Source of the DNA: JASLMY01 sp965226475
GTDB taxonomy: Bacteria > Pseudomonadota > Alphaproteobacteria > GCA-2731375
NCBI GenBank assembly: GCA_965226475.1
Contig: CBDDDJ010000005.1
Span: forward strand, 1,674,001 to 1,738,000
Length of the DNA: 64,000 bases
Direction of reading: 5' to 3'
A program made the translations under genes and the position numbers. Shown here in pieces: positions 8,154 through 17,095 of the stretch (position 1 is the first letter of the stretch; every line of letters begins with the position of its first letter). Below the pieces are notes generated by a model that was not told the origin of the DNA, did no database searches, and saw nothing but the letters and a program-made list of their open reading frames with translations.

Positions 8154-10019
8154 GTGCCCGCGATCTCCATCCGGACCCGTTTGATCCTGTTCGGCATCGT
8201 CCTGGTGCTGGCGCAGCACCTGGTGCACGCCGTGGCCCTCCATCCCGAGGTTTTCGGGGGCGCGTTGGTCGACACCGACGCCTATCTGCGACTGGTCCGG
8301 GTGACGGAACTGTGGCGGGACGGCGCCTGGTTCTCGCCGACGCTGACGCGCATCGGCCCGCCCGACGGGCTGGTGCTGCATTGGACGCGCCCGCTCGACA
8401 TCGTGCTGCTTGCCGGCGCGATTATATTGACGCCGTTCGCCGGCTTCGAGGCCGGGCTCCACTGGTGGGGCGTGGTACTGGGGCCGGTCCTGCATCTGGC
8501 GCTCGTCGCGGTGCTGGTGGATACGGCGCGCGGACTGGTTGGGCGGACGTGGCTCTGGCTGGCGATTCCGCTCGCCGTCGTGCTGCCGGGCATCGCCGGC
8601 GCCTTCGTCCCCGGCCGTCCCGATCACCACGGCCTGCTGCTGCTGCTCTTCGTCCTGCACCTCCGGGCCGGTCTGCGCCTGCTGTCGGCCGACGGCGGGC
8701 CGCGCGATGTCATGGTCGCCGCGCTCTCGGGCGCACTCGGCATCTGGGTCGGCATCGAATTCGCGCCCGCGGTCGGAATCACTTTCGCCACCATGGCGCT
8801 CGCCTGGGTTCTGGGAGACGATCGCCAGGCGGCATGGTTGACACGTCTCGCCGTCGCCCTCCTGATGGCGCTGGCGGCGGCGCTGTTGCTGGAACGCGGC
8901 CCCGCCGGCCTGCTCGACGGCGACCTCGACCGGCCGTCGATCCGACATCTGACCCCCTTCGCCCTGTTCGCCGCCGCCTGGCCGACCATGATGCTCGGGC
9001 GCGGCGGAGCATCGGCCGCCGGCCGGGCCGGGCGCGCGGTCCGGGCCTTCGCCGCCCTCGCCCTGGTGCCGCTGGCGATGGTCTGGCTCGACCCCGGGTT
9101 CCTGGCCGGGCCGATGGGCGCCGTCGATGCGCAATATGCCGCCAGCCATTTGAGCGAGACCGCCGGCAGGCAGTCCGTTCTGTCGCTCTCGGGCGAGGCG
9201 CGACTGGATCGCGTGGCCGCCCTGGCCCGCGCGGTCGCCTGGCTCGGCATAGCGCCGCCGGCACTGCTCTGGATCGCCCTGCTAATCCGGCGCGAGCCGG
9301 CGACGGCTCGCGCGCCCCGGCTTCACCTCGGGCTCGGCGGACTGCTCTTCACGGGCCTGGCGGCGGCGCAGATCCGCTGGTCCGGCTACGCCCAGGTGGT
9401 GTTGCTGCCGGCCTATGTCGGCCTCGCCGGCCATCTCCTCGCCCTGCTCGAGAACCGCCTGTCCGGCGCGGCCTTGGTCGCGGTCCGCCCGCCGTTGGTC
9501 CTGATCCTGCTGTTCTGGTGCCTGATGCCGAGCCTCTGGATCGGCGTCCGTCCGGGCGACGAAACGGGCGCGCGGACGAGCGGGCCGGTCACCGCCTTCG
9601 AACATTGCCCTCTCTCGCGGCTGGCCGAACATCTGGCCGACCCGGCCGAACTCGGCGCCCGGCCGCTGACGCTTCTCGCCTTCATCGATTTCGGCCCGGA
9701 GCTGCTGTATCGCACGCCGCACGCCGTCCTGGCGGTGCCGACGCATCGCCCGCAATCGGGTCTCTGGACGACCCTCGCGGTGATGACCTCGCGCGATGAC
9801 GAGGCGGCCCGCCGCCGGCTCGAGGCGGGCGGCGTCGACCTGGTCGTCGTCTGCCCGGGTCTCGCCGAGCGGGCGATGTACCGCCGGATGGCGGGCGAGG
9901 GTGTCCCGACGCTGCACGAGCGTCTGCTCGCCGGCACCCCGCCGAACTTCCTGGTCGCGCTGACGAACGCTTCCGGGCGGCCCCTCGTGCCGCCGTTCCG
10001 GCTCTATCGGCTCCGTTGA
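8154..10019 (+). CDS. GT-C-type multispanning glycosyltransferase-like membrane protein
   Basis: A 621-aa protein with ten or more hydrophobic helices and a soluble C-terminal domain of about 130 residues. After the first helix comes GGALVDTDAYLRLVRV, an acidic D-x-D-Y loop in the position where STT3/ArnT-like GT-C enzymes bind a lipid-linked sugar, followed by GLVLHWTRPLDIVLLAG. This suggests glycosyl transfer in the periplasmic leaflet of the inner membrane. The start is a GTG at 8154 without an obvious ribosome-binding site, so it is uncertain. Acceptor and donor cannot be inferred. Confidence 0.65.
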   Translation: MPAISIRTRLILFGIVLVLAQHLVHAVALHPEVFGGALVDTDAYLRLVRVTELWRDGAWFSPTLTRIGPPDGLVLHWTRPLDIVLLAGAIILTPFAGFEAGLHWWGVVLGPVLHLALVAVLVDTARGLVGRTWLWLAIPLAVVLPGIAGAFVPGRPDHHGLLLLLFVLHLRAGLRLLSADGGPRDVMVAALSGALGIWVGIEFAPAVGITFATMALAWVLGDDRQAAWLTRLAVALLMALAAALLLERGPAGLLDGDLDRPSIRHLTPFALFAAAWPTMMLGRGGASAAGRAGRAVRAFAALALVPLAMVWLDPGFLAGPMGAVDAQYAASHLSETAGRQSVLSLSGEARLDRVAALARAVAWLGIAPPALLWIALLIRREPATARAPRLHLGLGGLLFTGLAAAQIRWSGYAQVVLLPAYVGLAGHLLALLENRLSGAALVAVRPPLVLILLFWCLMPSLWIGVRPGDETGARTSGPVTAFEHCPLSRLAEHLADPAELGARPLTLLAFIDFGPELLYRTPHAVLAVPTHRPQSGLWTTLAVMTSRDDEAARRRLEAGGVDLVVVCPGLAERAMYRRMAGEGVPTLHERLLAGTPPNFLVALTNASGRPLVPPFRLYRLR

Positions 10020-10062
10020 CCGACCCGGTCGGCGAATTTCGACCGAAGACCGAAACGCCTGA

Positions 10063-10992
10063 GTGTCTGGCCCGAAAAGAGTTGAGTGATTTCAGTCAGT
10101 TGTGATTCACTGTTTGTATTTAGCAACCAGGGAGACACAACATGTGGACCAAAATCACTCGCCCGAAGTATGAACGCGACCTGCTGCGCTACGCAAGCGA
10201 CCTGACGGATGGAGAATGGAAGGTGCTGGAGCCGTTGCTGCCTCGCGCCAAAGCGCTGGGACGGCCTCGGACGACGGCATTGCGCGAGGTGGTGAACGCG
10301 ATCCTCTACCTACTGCGTAGCGGCTGTCCATGGCGCATGCTGCCCCGGGACTTCCCGCCACGCTCGACGGTGCAGCGCTACTTTTATCTCTGGCGGGACG
10401 ACGGCACCTGGTCCGAGGTCAACCGGCAACTGCTGGTCGCGGCGCGCGAGGCCGAGGGCCGCGCGGCCGGCCCGTCGGCCGGTATCATCGACAGTCAGAG
10501 CGTAAAAACCACGGAAAGCGGCGGTATCCGGGGCTTCGACGCCGGAAAGAAAGTCAAGGGCCGCAAGCGTCACATCCTCACCGACACCGGCGGCCTGCTG
10601 GTCGCGGTCGTGGTCCACGGCGCCGAGATCCAGGACCGCGACGGCGCGCCGGCGGTGTTCGCCGCCATCCCCCGCCACTTTCCCCGCCTGCGCCACGTCT
10701 TCGCCGACGGCGCCTATGCCGGGCCCAAGCTCGAGGGCGCACTGAAGCGGATCGGCCGCTGGTCGCTGGAGATCGTCAACCGTCCCGCGGGCGTGAAGGG
10801 CTTCCAACTCCTGCCCCGCCGATGGGTCGTCGAGCGCACGCTCGCCTGGCTCAATCGAAACCGGCGGCTGGCCAAGGACTTCGAGACGGCCATCGAGACC
10901 GCCGAGGCCTGGATCTTCCTCGCCAGCATCCAACTCCTCACGCGCCGTCTCGCAAGAGCCTGAAAACACTCGATTCATTTCGAGTCGGACTC
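10063..10992 (+). mobile_element. IS5-family insertion sequence, copy 1 (930 bp)
   Basis: Terminal inverted repeats begin GTGTCTGGCCCGAAAAG (left) and, reversed from the right end, GAGTCCGACTCGAAATG; they are imperfect over about 26 bp. The element carries one transposase gene. Flanks read TGA on the left and TTA on the right inside a C-TNA-G context, fitting the 3-bp TNA target preference of some IS5 subgroups although the middle base differs. A 930-bp copy lies inverted at 53991-54920. It is intergenic here, between the GT-C gene and the methyltransferase gene. Confidence 0.92.
10142..10963 (+). CDS. IS5-family transposase (copy 1)
   Basis: A 273-aa DDE transposase with a single uninterrupted frame. 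The N-terminal DUF4096-like helix-turn-helix region includes LTDGEWKVLEPLLPRAK and LRSGCPWRMLPRDFPP. The DDE core includes AGIIDSQSVKTTES (first Asp), HVFADGAYAG (second Asp) and WVVERTLAWLNRNRRLAKD (Glu). GGGAGAC precedes the ATG. The protein is identical to the copy encoded at 54020-54841, showing recent transposition and probably an active enzyme. Confidence 0.97.
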   Translation: MWTKITRPKYERDLLRYASDLTDGEWKVLEPLLPRAKALGRPRTTALREVVNAILYLLRSGCPWRMLPRDFPPRSTVQRYFYLWRDDGTWSEVNRQLLVAAREAEGRAAGPSAGIIDSQSVKTTESGGIRGFDAGKKVKGRKRHILTDTGGLLVAVVVHGAEIQDRDGAPAVFAAIPRHFPRLRHVFADGAYAGPKLEGALKRIGRWSLEIVNRPAGVKGFQLLPRRWVVERTLAWLNRNRRLAKDFETAIETAEAWIFLASIQLLTRRLARA

Positions 10993-11091
10993 TTAGACTC
11001 GCGTCGACATCGACTTGGCCCGCCGGCCGATCCGAGGCGAGGCGGCCGACATGCCCTTTCCCATCCACGGAATCGACGAGGAGTCGTGTCC

Positions 11092-12117
11092 ATGAGCGAG
11101 AGAACCGCCGATCCGTCGCCGGCGCGGCCCGACACCGTGCGCCTGCAGCGCCTGGCCAAGGGGTTCTGGGAATCGGCGGTGCTGATGGCCGGCGTCGAGC
11201 TGGGCCTGTTCACCGCCCTCGCGCGCGGCGGCGATACGATCGCGGCGGCGGCCCGGGCGATCGGTGTCTCCGAATTGAACGCGGATCGCCTGCTGACGGC
11301 GGCGCGCGCGCTCGAGCTGGTGGAGCTGGACGGCGACCGATTCGCCAATGCGCCCGACGTCGCCCGCTTCCTGGTCGAGAGCGAGGCGAGCTACGCGGGT
11401 CCCTGGATGCTCTTCTCGAAGCCGCACTGGGCCGAATGGGGCCGGCTGGCCGAACATCTCAAGGCCGGCGGACCGGCCAAGCGGCTCGGCATGTACGAGG
11501 AGGACTTCACGGTCGAGCGGGCGCGACGCTATCACGAGGCGACCTACTCGATCGGCATGGGCGCGGGACGGCGCTTCTGCCGCCAGGTCGACCTTTCCCG
11601 TCGATCCCACCTGATCGACATCGGCGGCGGCTCGGGCTGCTATTGCATCGTCGCCGCCAATACCTGGCCCCGGCTCCGCGCGACCGTGCTGGATCTGCCG
11701 CCGGTGGTCGAGGTGACTGGCGAATTCGTCGCCGGGCACGGACTTTCGGCGCGAATCGCCGCCGAAGCCTGCGATTTCACCGCCGACCCGTTCCCGAAAG
11801 CCGACGCCGCGATCATGGCCAGCAACCTGCCGCAATACAACGCCGACATCACCCAGCACGTGGTCGACAAGGTCTTTGCCACGCTCGAGCCCGGCGGCGA
11901 GTTCCATCTCATCGGCGAGATGCTGGACGACGACCGGGCCGGCCCGCTGGCGCCGGCACTCTGGGGCTTGAGCGAGGCGATCAGCGGAAGTACGGGCCGC
12001 GCCCACGCGATCGGGGAATGCCGGACCTATTTCGCCAACGCCGGTTTCGAGCGGATAAGCGCCCGCGAATTCGTGCCGGGTACCCTGACCCGGGTCAGCG
12101 GTTTCAAGCCCGATTGA
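11092..12117 (+). CDS. SAM-dependent O-methyltransferase (acetylserotonin/CrtF-like)
   Basis: A 341-aa class I methyltransferase of the plant/ASMT O-methyltransferase type. An N-terminal winged-helix dimerisation domain (about 20-105, VLMAGVELGLFTALA) precedes the SAM fold. Motif I is LIDIGGGSGCYCI near residue 167, followed by ATVLDLPPVVEV. Its start at ATG 11092 lies 100 bp after the IS5 copy. A role in methylating a hydroxylated carotenoid, quinone or aromatic compound is plausible, but no neighbour identifies the substrate. Confidence 0.8.
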   Translation: MSERTADPSPARPDTVRLQRLAKGFWESAVLMAGVELGLFTALARGGDTIAAAARAIGVSELNADRLLTAARALELVELDGDRFANAPDVARFLVESEASYAGPWMLFSKPHWAEWGRLAEHLKAGGPAKRLGMYEEDFTVERARRYHEATYSIGMGAGRRFCRQVDLSRRSHLIDIGGGSGCYCIVAANTWPRLRATVLDLPPVVEVTGEFVAGHGLSARIAAEACDFTADPFPKADAAIMASNLPQYNADITQHVVDKVFATLEPGGEFHLIGEMLDDDRAGPLAPALWGLSEAISGSTGRAHAIGECRTYFANAGFERISAREFVPGTLTRVSGFKPD

Positions 12118-12236
12118 CGGCCTTTCCAGAACGAGGGAATGAGGCACGACGCATTTCCCGTTCCATATTTCACCGTTTTCGGCGATGATTGCGAGCTAAA
12201 GCACATCCGAATCGGAAATTGGAGGGGCGGCCAGGG

Positions 12237-14705
12237 ATGAGCTTGGGGATCACGAAGCGGGTGGCCTTGGCCTTCGGCATCCTGCTGTTCCTGTTCTTCA
12301 GCACCAGCGCGATCTCCTAATCTGCTGACCAACCGGATCAAGGACGACGTGCTGGCCATCGTCGGCCCCGACAGCCCGCAGCAGGAGCGTGTGCTCGAGT
12401 TTCGCTACCGGCTGCTGGAGAGCGCCGTCCAACTCGGCACGCGCTTTGCCCGTCGGGAAGAGCCTGGCCGCGGGGAGTTCTCGGTCGTCGCCTGGCTCGC
12501 CGACTTCGACGCCAACGTCACCGGCTTCGCCGACTCCACCGGTGGCCGGCTGGACCGCGAGCAGGGCGGCACGATTCGGGAACGGCTCGGGCGTATTCGC
12601 GCAATCGGCCGGCGCGCCTTCGATCTCGAGGCAGAGACGGCAAAGGCGAGCGAGGCGCTGGACGACGTGGTCGGCGAGGCGACGCGGCTCATCGATCGCG
12701 TCCTGCTCGGCGGCGGCGCCGGTTCCGACGAACAGGTCTTCGACCTGCGTAACACGGCCCGCGAGGCAAAATTCTGGCTCGCCGACCTTCCGGTCGCGGT
12801 GCGCCAGTACATGTCCGATGCCGCTCCGGCGCACCGGGAGACGCTCCGGCGCGCGGCCGTGGTTTTCGCGCGCCTCGGCGCGGCCCTCGAGGAACGGGCC
12901 GAAGGCGACGCGGCCGGTTGGAAACGCTCGAGCGGAGGCCGCGAACGGTTGGAAACGCTCGAGCGGACGCTGGGCGGGCCTCGGCGGAAGTGGCGATGAC
13001 GCTCGCCGAACGCCGCGCCACGGGTATCAAGGACTTCGAAAACGGGGTGGGTGAGATCCTGCGTCGCCTCGAGTTCGAAATCATGGACCGCATTCGCGCG
13101 CGGAAGACCGGCGCCGAGGCGGGCTTGGCCCGATCGACCTACGAGGTGATCATCTACCTCTGCGTGATGACCGGATTTGGCGGCATGATGGGGGCGGGCA
13201 CGGCGTTCGTGCTGATTCGCGGCATCGTCCGACCGATCATGGCACTGATGAACGGCGCGGAGGCGATCGGCGGCGGCCAGCTCGACTTCCGCATCGACGT
13301 CCAAGGCGACGACGAACTGGCCAGGCTGGCGCGCTCCTTCAATCGCATGGCCGAAAACCGACAGCGGAGCGAGGAGGCGCTTCGCACCATGGCGCACCAG
13401 GACGCCCTGACCGGCCTGCCAAATCGCAAACTGTTCCAGGACCGGCTGCTCGAAGCCGTGCGGCAGGCCGAGCGGATCGACCGCCAGGTCGCGGTCCTGT
13501 TGCTCGACCTCGACCATTTCAAGGATGTCAATGACACGCTCGGCCATCCGGCGGGCGATGCGCTGCTGGTCCAGGTATCGCAGCGGCTGATCGATTGCGT
13601 CCGCCGCTCCGATACGGTGGCGCGGCTCGGCGGCGACGAGTTCGCCATCATTCAGACCAATCTGGACGGGGTCGAGGGCATCGAGGTGCTGGCCCAACGC
13701 ATCATCGACCGCCTCTCGAAGCCCTTCAGTCTCGAAGGCGAGCGGGTCTACACCGGCTGCTCCATCGGCATCACGCTCTTCCCGCATGATGGCATGGACA
13801 CCGACAAGCTGGTGAAGAACGCCGACTTGGCGCTGTATCGGGCCAAGCAGGAAGGTCGGAACAAGTACCAGCTCTACGATTCCGAAATGAACGCCGAGGT
13901 CAGCGAGCGCAAGTCCCTGGAGCACGATCTCCGCCGCGCGATCGAGAACAACGATCTGTTCCTCGCCTACCAGCCCCGCGTCCACCTGGAAACGGGCGAG
14001 ATCACCGGCCTCGAGGCCCTGGTACGTTGGCAGCACCCGGAGCGCGGTCTGGTACCGCCTTCGGAGTTCATCCCCGTCGCCGAACAGGTGGGTCTGATCA
14101 CCAGCCTGACCGATCTGGTCCTTCGACGTGTCTGCCGGCAGATGCGCTCCTGGAACGAAGCGGGCCATCCCGGGTTCCGAGTCTCGATCAACCTCTCGCC
14201 GGCGGACTTAAAGCGCGACGGCTTCATCACCACGGTCATGTCCCTGCTGCGCTCGACCGGGGTCGACGCGAAGTGGATAGAGTTCGAGATTACCGAGGGC
14301 CTGCTGATGTCGACGGACGAGCGGGCGACTCGGATCCTCGACGAGCTGCTCGGTCTGGGCTTTCGCCTCTCCATCGACGATTTCGGCACTGGCTATTGCT
14401 CGATGGCCTACCTGCAGAGGTTCTCGGTCCACGGCCTGAAGATCGACCAAATCTTCATCCGCGGCCTCGGCCAGGACAAGGACAGCACCGCGATTACCAA
14501 CGCGATCATCCACTTGGCGCACGATCTCGGCCTCGAGGTGATCGCCGAGTGCGTCGAGACCGAGACCCAGGCGGCCCTCCTCCGCGAGCTGGGCTGCAAC
14601 GAGGCCCAGGGCCACCTGTTCAGCCCGCCGCTCGATTCCAAGGCGGCCATCTCCTTCATCACTGCCCACCGGGAGGCCCCCGTTCAGGCCGCGGGCGACG
14701 ACTGA
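12237..14705 (+). pseudogene. membrane sensor GGDEF-EAL protein (HAMP-GGDEF-EAL), frameshifted
   Basis: Three reading-frame pieces form one c-di-GMP enzyme. ATG 12237 encodes a short N-terminus and transmembrane helix ending at TAA 12318-12320. Dropping one base there continues as LLTNRIKDDVLAIV, a periplasmic domain read to about 12970. A further shift leads to a second helix, HAMP, GGDEF and EAL domains. The cyclase motif is intact (ARLGGDEFAI with an RRSD inhibitory site), as are EAL residues (GLEALVRW, SINLSPADL, EITEGLL, SIDDFGTGYCS, LKIDQIF). Start and end share one frame, so the shifts compensate. The catalytic half (from about 12990) could still be translated alone. Confidence 0.75.
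12916..12967 (+). repeat. 21-bp direct repeat, period 31 bp
   Basis: The 21 bases GGTTGGAAACGCTCGAGCGG(A) occur at 12916-12936 and again at 12947-12967. The period of 31 is not a multiple of three, so the duplication itself disturbs the reading frame of the GGDEF-EAL gene close to its second frame break. It could be slipped-strand duplication or an assembly artefact. Confidence 0.85.
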
Positions 14706-14732
14706 GGCCCAGCCAGGTCTAGCTAGCCCGCG

Positions 14733-16076
14733 TCAGGAGGCCTCGGGTGTCAGCGTCTCCTGGAAGCGGATCGGGCGGCCATGGGCCGAGCCTTGCGGTT
14801 CGCCATCCCGCATGACGACGCGGCCCCGGATCACGGTCATCATCGGCCACCCGGTGACCTCGCGTCCCTCGAAGGGGGACCAGCCGCAGCGCGAGGCGAG
14901 CCAACCGGATTCGATGACTCGCCTGGCGGCGAGATCCACCAAGGTGTAATCGGCATCGTAGCCGACCGCCAGGCGGCCTTTTCCGGCGATCTGGAGGAGA
15001 CGGCCCGCGCCGGCGCTGGTGAGGTCGACCAGCCGCGACAGTGTCAGCCGCCCGGCGTTCACGTGATCGAGCAGCAGCGGCAGCAGAGTCTGTACCCCGG
15101 GCATGCCGGAGGGACTGTTCGGATAGGGGACCGCTTTCTCCTCGCCCGTGTGCGGTGCGTGGTCGGAGCCGACGACGTCGACAATTCCCCGTTGGATGCC
15201 GCGCCATAGCCCGTCCCGCTCCCCCTGGTCGCGGATCGGCGGATTCATCTGCGCGAAATTGCCGAGACGGTCGTAGCACTCCGGCCCCGCCAAGGTCAGG
15301 TGCTGCGGCGTGACCTCGACCGTGGCGACGTCCTTGTGCTGGGCGAGGAAGTCGATTTCGGCGGCGGTGGTGATGTGCAGTACGTGCACCCGCTTGCCGT
15401 GGCGCCGGGCCAGCGCGACGATCCGCTCCGTCGCCCGCAGGGCGGAGGTCGGATCGCGCCATTCGGGGTGGGCATGGGCGCTGGTCGCGGCCTCCGCGAT
15501 GTGGCGGCGCTCCTGCATTCGGAACTCGTCCTCGGCATGCACGGCGCAGCGCCGCTTGATGCTCGCCAGCACCCGGCTCAGCGTTTCGTCGTCGGCCACC
15601 AGCAGATCGCCGGTCGAGGCGCCCATGAAGATCTTGACCCCGGCCGCGCCCGGCAGGCGCTCCAGTTCGTCCAGATGGTCCGCGTTCTCCGCCGTGGCGC
15701 CGACATAGAAGGCATGGTCGCACCACATCCGATTGAGCGCCCGGGCCAGCTTGTCCGCCAGCGCTTCCGGCGTGCTGGTCGTCGGCCGGGTGTTCGGCAT
15801 CTCGAAGACCGCCGCGACGCCGCCCATCACGGCGGCGCGGCTGCCCGACTCCAGGTCTTCCTTGCCGTCCAAACCCGGCTCGCGGAAGTGTACCTGGGTG
15901 TCGATCACGCCCGGCAACAGGTGCAGGCCGGTGGCGTCGATCTCCTGGCCGGCGGAGGCCTGGCCGAGGTCGCCGATCATGATGGTCTTGCCGCCCTGGG
16001 CGCCGACGTCGGCGGTGGCTTGCCCATCGTGGTTGACCACGGTGGCGCCCCGGATGATCAGATCGTAGTGGCTCAT
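14733..16076 (-). CDS. dihydroorotase (class I, PyrC/amidohydrolase superfamily)
   Basis: A 447-aa cyclic amidohydrolase that matches dihydroorotases acting in de novo pyrimidine synthesis (carbamoyl aspartate to dihydroorotate). Visible features are the first metal motif at 59-65 (DTQVHFR), the probable carboxylated lysine in AAGVKIFMGAST (K149), CAVHAEDE, VLHITTAAE and GSDHAPHTGEEK. The first motif has Gln at residue 61 where the classical D-x-H-x-H has His, so metal binding may differ or activity may be lost. It starts 4 bp after the likely original end of the upstream cysteine-cluster gene, in the mtnP-apt operon. Confidence 0.8.
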   Translation of the reverse strand: MSHYDLIIRGATVVNHDGQATADVGAQGGKTIMIGDLGQASAGQEIDATGLHLLPGVIDTQVHFREPGLDGKEDLESGSRAAVMGGVAAVFEMPNTRPTTSTPEALADKLARALNRMWCDHAFYVGATAENADHLDELERLPGAAGVKIFMGASTGDLLVADDETLSRVLASIKRRCAVHAEDEFRMQERRHIAEAATSAHAHPEWRDPTSALRATERIVALARRHGKRVHVLHITTAAEIDFLAQHKDVATVEVTPQHLTLAGPECYDRLGNFAQMNPPIRDQGERDGLWRGIQRGIVDVVGSDHAPHTGEEKAVPYPNSPSGMPGVQTLLPLLLDHVNAGRLTLSRLVDLTSAGAGRLLQIAGKGRLAVGYDADYTLVDLAARRVIESGWLASRCGWSPFEGREVTGWPMMTVIRGRVVMRDGEPQGSAHGRPIRFQETLTPEAS

Positions 16077-16080
16077 GGCT

Positions 16081-16185
16081 TCAAGTCCCCGACTGCGCCG
16101 CGCGATTTTCCCGCAGCGTCTTTTCCGCCTCGTTGCGCTGGGCCGTCTCCTGAAACTCCCGGTCGTCGGGCGACGACAGATTCTA
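16081..16185 (-). other. in-frame extension of the cysteine-cluster gene beyond a TAG codon
   Basis: After TAG at 16183-16185 the same frame stays open for 33 codons to TGA at 16081-16083. The extension is charged (DDREFQETAQRNEAEKTLRE), and about 85% of its third positions are G or C, like real genes here. It ends 4 bp before the dihydroorotase start. This suggests the gene originally ended at 16081 and TAG is a recent nonsense change (for example from CAG) or a read-through site. Confidence 0.6.
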
Positions 16186-16536
16186 CTCCCATCGGGCCAA
16201 TGCCCGGTTCATGCCCTCGTTATCGGTCACCACGCGGGCGATCGACATCAGGGTGCAGGTGAAGAGGCGGCAATGCTCGGGCCGGCTGTCGTGGCGCTCG
16301 CACCATCCCGCGTCGTCGAGGTGGATGCAGGCGCCGTCGGCCCGCTTGGGCACTTCGCTGCCGTCGTCCTCGAAGATCGGCACGCCCGAGCGGCAACAGG
16401 CGGAGCAATCGCCGCAGGGAACGGCGACCTCGCCGGCCTCGAGCGCGCGACGCAGGCTGCGCCAGTGGGTAAGCGGAGAGCCGCCCCATTTCCGCCCCGT
16501 CTCGGGGTCGACCTCGCCGAATTTCCGCGTCTTCAC
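16183..16536 (-). CDS. YkgJ-type cysteine-cluster protein (truncated by TAG)
   Basis: A 117-aa small protein with the zinc/iron-chelating CxxCxxCC pattern (CGDCSACCRSG, about residues 41-51) and further cysteines in ACIHLDDAGWCERHDSRPEHC, as in the YkgJ/CxxCxxCC family. Biochemical function of the family is unknown; metal binding is inferred. It starts 14 bp downstream of apt and is co-directional with dihydroorotase. The C-terminus appears shortened by an in-frame TAG (see the adjacent entry), but the cysteine cluster is complete. Confidence 0.75.
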   Translation of the reverse strand: MKTRKFGEVDPETGRKWGGSPLTHWRSLRRALEAGEVAVPCGDCSACCRSGVPIFEDDGSEVPKRADGACIHLDDAGWCERHDSRPEHCRLFTCTLMSIARVVTDNEGMNRALARWE

Positions 16537-16549
16537 GACGGCACCGCCC

Positions 16550-17077
16550 TCAGGCGCCCTCGAAGGCCATCAGCGTTCGCACGGGCACGCCCGCGGCCTC
16601 GATCCGGCCGCCGCCGCCGAGTTCCGGCAGGTCGATGACGAAGCTGGCAGCCACCACCTCGCCGCCGGCCTCACGCACCAGGCGGATCGCCGCCAGGGCG
16701 GTGCCGCCGGTGGCGATCAGGTCGTCGACCAGCAGGATGCGGTCGCCCGGCGTCATGCAATCGACATGCACTTCCACTTGGTCGGTGCCGTATTCGAGCT
16801 CGTATTCGACGCTAATCGTCTGCCAGGGCAGCTTGCCCTTCTTGCGGATCGGGATGAAGCCGACCGAGAGCTGGTGCGCCACGGCACCGCCCAGGATGAA
16901 GCCGCGCGCCTCGATTCCCGCGACCTTGTTGATCGAGAGGCCGGCGAAGGGCTGCACCAGTTCGTCCACGGCGCGGCGAAATCCCTTGGGGTCCTGCAGC
17001 AGCGTGGTGATGTCGCGGAACTGGATGCCGGGTTCGGGATAATCCGGAATCGTCCTGATCAGGGATTTGAGATCCAT
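16550..17077 (-). CDS. apt: adenine phosphoribosyltransferase
   Basis: A 175-aa purine-salvage enzyme converting adenine and PRPP to AMP. Signatures are FRDITTLLQDPKGFRRAVDE, GIEARGFILGGAVAHQL and the PRPP-binding loop ILLVDDLIATGGTALAAI (about 121-138). Length is normal for the family. It lies 18 bp after mtnP, which makes biological sense because MTA phosphorylase releases adenine that Apt recycles. Confidence 0.96.
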   Translation of the reverse strand: MDLKSLIRTIPDYPEPGIQFRDITTLLQDPKGFRRAVDELVQPFAGLSINKVAGIEARGFILGGAVAHQLSVGFIPIRKKGKLPWQTISVEYELEYGTDQVEVHVDCMTPGDRILLVDDLIATGGTALAAIRLVREAGGEVVAASFVIDLPELGGGGRIEAAGVPVRTLMAFEGA

Positions 17078-17095
17078 GCGTGCCGCCCTTCCCCT

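Noticed and set aside
12916..12967. The 31-bp duplication as the sole cause of the GGDEF-EAL frame break
   Set aside because: Removing 31 bases shifts the frame by one, which does not match the shift needed between the two coding parts.
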